This document shows positions 30,753-33,112 of a stretch of DNA of 33,112 nt, one piece after another. The translations under genes were made by a program, and so were the position numbers. The stretch's first letter is position 1. The number at the start of each line of letters is the position of its first letter. The stretch spans positions 1-33,112 of the forward strand of contig NZ_MUBM01000338.1 in the NCBI RefSeq assembly GCF_002154505.1, given 5' to 3'. The DNA is from Streptomyces carpinensis. Lineage in GTDB: Bacteria; Actinomycetota; Actinomycetes; Streptomycetales; Streptomycetaceae. The notes below the pieces were generated by a model. That model saw only the letters and a program-made list of their open reading frames with translations. It was not told the origin of the DNA and did no database searches.

Positions 30753-31577
30753 GTGACCACGCATTCGAACACACCTGCAGGCTGGTACCCGGATCCGCAC
30801 GGCGCGGCACAGACGCTCCGTTACTGGGACGGCGCGCAGTGGACCGAGCACACCCACGCCGCCCAGCAGGCCCCCGCCGCCGCCCCGCAGGTGCCGGCCC
30901 AGCCGGCTGCACCTGATGCTCGCGTGCAGCATCAGGTGCAGCAGCAGGCCGGTGTGGCCCCGACCGGCGTCGGTGGCGGCACGCTGTTCAGCGAGCCGGT
31001 GCTCGTGGTGAACCAGAAGGCCAAGCTGATCGAGGTGACCAACGAGTACAAGGTCTTCGACCAGAACGGCAACCAGCTCGGCGTGGTCACCGAGGTCGGG
31101 CAGGGCGCGCTGAAGAAGATCCTTCGGTTCGTCTCCAGCCTCGACCAGTTCATGACGCACAGGCTGGAGATCCGGGACGGCTACGGGCAGCCGCAGTTGC
31201 TGCTCACGCGGCCCGCGAAGTTCCTCAAGTCGCGGGTGATCGTCTCGCGTCCGGACGGCTCGCAGGTCGGCGAGATCGTCCAGCAGAACGTCTTCGGCAA
31301 GATCAACTTCGCGATGAACGCGGGCGGCCGGCAGGTCGGCGCGATCAAGGCGGAGAACTGGCGCGCCTGGAACTTCGCGATCGTCGACCACGCCGACAAC
31401 GAGGTCGCCCGGATCACCAAGACCTGGGAGGGCCTGGCGAAGACGATGTTCACGACCGCGGACAACTACGTCCTGCAGATCCACTACCAGCTGCCCGAAC
31501 CGCTGCTGAGCCTGGTGGTGGCGACGGCGCTGACCGTCGACACCGCGCTCAAGCAGGACTCGCGCGGCCTGGGCTGA
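30753..31577 (+). CDS. DUF2510-phospholipid scramblase-like (LURP-one) protein
   Basis: A 274-residue protein. The N-terminal DUF2510 module (AGWYPDPHGAAQTLRYWDG, AQWTEHTH) is followed by an Ala/Gln/Pro linker (about residues 30-75) and a scramblase-related/LURP-one beta-barrel: LVVNQKAKLIEVTNEYKVFD, LEIRDGYGQPQLLLTRPAKF, NFAIVDHADNEVARITKTWE and DNYVLQIHYQLPEPL. DUF2510 with this fold is common in actinobacteria, and the function is not established. There is no signal peptide. The gene is probably translated from a leaderless mRNA and ends at a hairpin terminator. Confidence 0.87.
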   Translation: MTTHSNTPAGWYPDPHGAAQTLRYWDGAQWTEHTHAAQQAPAAAPQVPAQPAAPDARVQHQVQQQAGVAPTGVGGGTLFSEPVLVVNQKAKLIEVTNEYKVFDQNGNQLGVVTEVGQGALKKILRFVSSLDQFMTHRLEIRDGYGQPQLLLTRPAKFLKSRVIVSRPDGSQVGEIVQQNVFGKINFAMNAGGRQVGAIKAENWRAWNFAIVDHADNEVARITKTWEGLAKTMFTTADNYVLQIHYQLPEPLLSLVVATALTVDTALKQDSRGLG

Positions 31578-31595
31578 CGGGCGGCCACGCCCGTC
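31576..31595 (+). terminator. Hairpin terminator after the scramblase-like gene
   Basis: A perfect 8-bp stem (GACGGGCG at 31576-31583 with CGCCCGTC at 31588-31595) around a GCCA loop, starting inside the stop codon. No U-tract. It lies between convergent genes. Confidence 0.65.
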
Positions 31596-31676
31596 GGGTG
31601 CCAACCGCCGCGTCCGCCGGGCGGCGGCGGGGCCGTAGGACTCCCGGAGGACGTGGCGGCTCCGGCGGTGCGGCCG

Positions 31677-32669
31677 TCACAGTGGCGTGAGGTGCCCCGG
31701 TCCGGACCGCCGGGGAAGCAGCGCCGGTTCCTGGGAGGCCGACTCCGGCTCCAGGGCCAGGACCGCGGCCACGGGGTGTGCCTCGTGGCCGTCGTGCTGT
31801 GCGGGCTCGGGGCGGTCGGAGTCCGGGTACGGCCGCTCGGTGGCCACGGGGTGCGGGGCCGCCCGCGAGAGCTCCACGACCCCCCAGGAGGCGAGAGCCG
31901 CTCCCGCCAGCGCGAGCAGCACGCCCCTGGCGCCGCCCTGCAGTCCCTGGCCGAGCAGGGTCAGTCCGATCACCGCGGCCGCCACCGGGTTCGCCAGCGT
32001 CACCACCGCCAGCGGCGCCCCCAGGCCGCCCCGGTAGGCGGTCTGCGACAGCAGCAGCCCGCTCGTCGCGAAGGCCGCGACCAGCAGCGCCACGATGATC
32101 ACCCGGGCGCTGAACAGCGGTCCGGAGTGGTCGGTGGCGGCGACGGTCACGGTCTGGGTCAGCGCGGAGGCCACACCCGAGGCGACCCCCGACGCGGTCG
32201 CGTGCCGCAATCCCGGTCGCGCCCCCGGCCGTGACAGCGCGCCGATGAGGACGGCCGTGCCGCCCGCGACCAGGAGTGCCTCGGCCGGGCTCAGCACCTG
32301 CTCGGGCGCGGGCCCGGCCGCCGCCACGAGCAGCGCGCCCAGCCCCAGGAGGGTGAGCGCCGTGCCGCGCCACTCGGCCGCGGCGACCCGCCGCCCCGCC
32401 ATCCGTGCGCCCATCGGCACGGCGGCCACCAGTGTGAGCGCGCCGAGCGGCTGGACCACGGTCAGCGGCCCGTACTTGAGCGCCACCACGTGCAGCAGGG
32501 CCGCCGACCCGTTCAGCGCCACCGCCCACCACCAGGCGCCCGAGCGCAGCAGCCGCAGCGTGCCCGAGCCCGCCGTGCGCGAGGCGAGCCGTTCCTGCGC
32601 GACCGCCGCGGCGGCGTAGGCGACGGCCGAGAACAGCGAGAGGACGACGGCGAGCAGGGCGGCGCTCAT
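31677..32669 (-). CDS. EamA/DMT-type multi-helix membrane protein
   Basis: A 330-residue protein with about 8-10 hydrophobic helices, for example LLAVVLSLFSAVAYAAAAVA, LTLLGLGALLVAAAG and VIIVALLVAAFATSGLLLS, in the two-half arrangement of EamA/DMT permeases. The first helix carries the QERLASRT-type loop of this actinobacterial subgroup. GPLTVVQPLGALTLVAAVPMGA is a typical DMT motif. A hydrophilic tail of about 55 residues (ATERPYPDSDRPEPAQHDGH and beyond) is cytoplasmic or disordered. The substrate is unknown. ATG 32669 overlaps the stop of the upstream PAP2 gene, so the pair is co-translated. Confidence 0.82.
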   Translation of the reverse strand: MSAALLAVVLSLFSAVAYAAAAVAQERLASRTAGSGTLRLLRSGAWWWAVALNGSAALLHVVALKYGPLTVVQPLGALTLVAAVPMGARMAGRRVAAAEWRGTALTLLGLGALLVAAAGPAPEQVLSPAEALLVAGGTAVLIGALSRPGARPGLRHATASGVASGVASALTQTVTVAATDHSGPLFSARVIIVALLVAAFATSGLLLSQTAYRGGLGAPLAVVTLANPVAAAVIGLTLLGQGLQGGARGVLLALAGAALASWGVVELSRAAPHPVATERPYPDSDRPEPAQHDGHEAHPVAAVLALEPESASQEPALLPRRSGPGHLTPL

Positions 32670-33112
32670 CGGGCCGCCCCCACCAGGGCGTTCTCCTCGG
32701 CCGGTACGGCCTTCACCCGGCTCCGGCCGGGGATGACGACCGGGCGGCGCGGCAGCGGGATCACCGCGAGGGCGAGGGCGAGCAGGGCCGCCGCCGCTAT
32801 CGCGTCGAGCCAGTAGTGGTTCGCGGTGCCGACGATGACCAGCAGGGTGAGCAGCGGGTGCAGCAGCCACAGCCAGCGCCGGCGGGAGGTGGTGGCCATG
32901 ATCAGGGCGATCGCCACCATGAGCGCCCAGCCGAAGTGGAGCGAGGGCATCGCCGCGAACTGGTTGGAGAGGTGGTCGGTCTTCGGCGGTCCGTACACCG
33001 ACGGCCCGAACGCGCGCGCGGTGTCGACCAGGCCCGCCTCCGCCAGCATGCGCGGCGGGGCGAGGGGGAACGTCAGGTGCAGCACCAGGGCCGCCGCCGT
33101 GACGGCGGCGAG
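32666..33112 (-). CDS. PAP2-superfamily phosphatase, 5'-truncated by the window
   Basis: The C-terminal 148 residues of a membrane PAP2 enzyme (lipid phosphatase or phosphotransferase). The reading frame is open to the window edge (LAAVTAAALVLHLTFPLAPP), so the N-terminus and the first PAP2 motif lie beyond base 33112. Visible motifs: FAAMPSLHFGWAL (PSxH) and TANHYWLDAIAA (the SRxxxxxHxxxD-type end, here with HYWLD). FPLAPPRML and YGPPKTDHLSN are typical of the inositol-phosphorylceramide-synthase-like PAP2_3 group. The GTG at 33085 is internal and not the true start. It shares an operon with the EamA-type gene. Confidence 0.85.
   Translation of the reverse strand, partial: LAAVTAAALVLHLTFPLAPPRMLAEAGLVDTARAFGPSVYGPPKTDHLSNQFAAMPSLHFGWALMVAIALIMATTSRRRWLWLLHPLLTLLVIVGTANHYWLDAIAAAALLALALAVIPLPRRPVVIPGRSRVKAVPAEENALVGAAR

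Noticed and set aside
28547..30772. Minus-strand open frame of 741 codons opposite the phospholipase gene
   Set aside because: Antisense shadow. The plus strand has a Tat signal and all phospholipase motifs.
1..33112. CRISPR arrays, tRNA or rRNA genes, complete insertion sequences
   Set aside because: No regularly spaced direct repeats, cloverleaf sequences or rRNA-like stretches were seen, and the only transposase is a remnant without recognisable ends.

Overview
The window is high-GC actinobacterial DNA, almost certainly from a Streptomyces chromosome. Third codon positions are nearly all G or C, starts are often GTG, genes overlap as ATGA/GTGA, and several transcripts look leaderless. The families present also fit Streptomyces: a DUF2510/scramblase protein, an XRE-ImmA/IrrE-MmyB regulator group and an Sfp-type phosphopantetheinyl transferase beside a metallophosphoesterase. 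No tRNA, rRNA, CRISPR array or complete IS was seen.

Layout. 1-2772 is a mobile-element zone: a perfect palindrome at the very edge, a decayed IS5-family transposase remnant, and an intact, unusually large TnpB-like RNA-guided-nuclease homologue with no TnpA. 2769-5689 holds an ATP-grasp gene divergent from a metallophosphoesterase-phosphopantetheinyl transferase pair. 5789-8739 holds two small unknown proteins and an XRE regulator/ImmA-IrrE protease operon divergent from an HTH-less MmyB-like protein. 8910-20370 is a catabolic island that I read as hydroxyproline degradation: Cache sensor, GntR regulator, polyamine-type ABC transporter (four genes), three-subunit D-hydroxyproline-dehydrogenase-like flavoenzyme, DapA-fold deaminase, a two-cysteine hydroxyproline 2-epimerase/proline-racemase-fold enzyme, and a second GntR regulator. 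The last step (alpha-ketoglutarate semialdehyde dehydrogenase) is not in the window.

20468-28491 is the most intriguing part. Two divergent operons share a 196-bp intergenic region. One encodes a small 'RQGDVL' protein and a DUF6745 protein. The other encodes the uncharacterised STM4011-STM4015-type system: two leucine-rich-repeat proteins, an ATP-grasp protein, an alkaline-phosphatase/sulfatase-fold hydrolase and two radical SAM enzymes. Both promoters carry a TTGTCAGTG-N8-TAnnn(T) element like the RecA-NDp/PafBC DNA-damage promoter. The same element precedes tnpB (exact match) and a small gene near 6.0 kb (weaker -10). This suggests a shared stress or DNA-damage input.

28634-33112 holds a Tat-exported phosphocholine-type phospholipase C, a leaderless DUF2510-scramblase-like gene, an EamA/DMT-type membrane protein and a PAP2 phosphatase cut by the window edge.

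Family names come from recognising motifs by eye. No database search was run.
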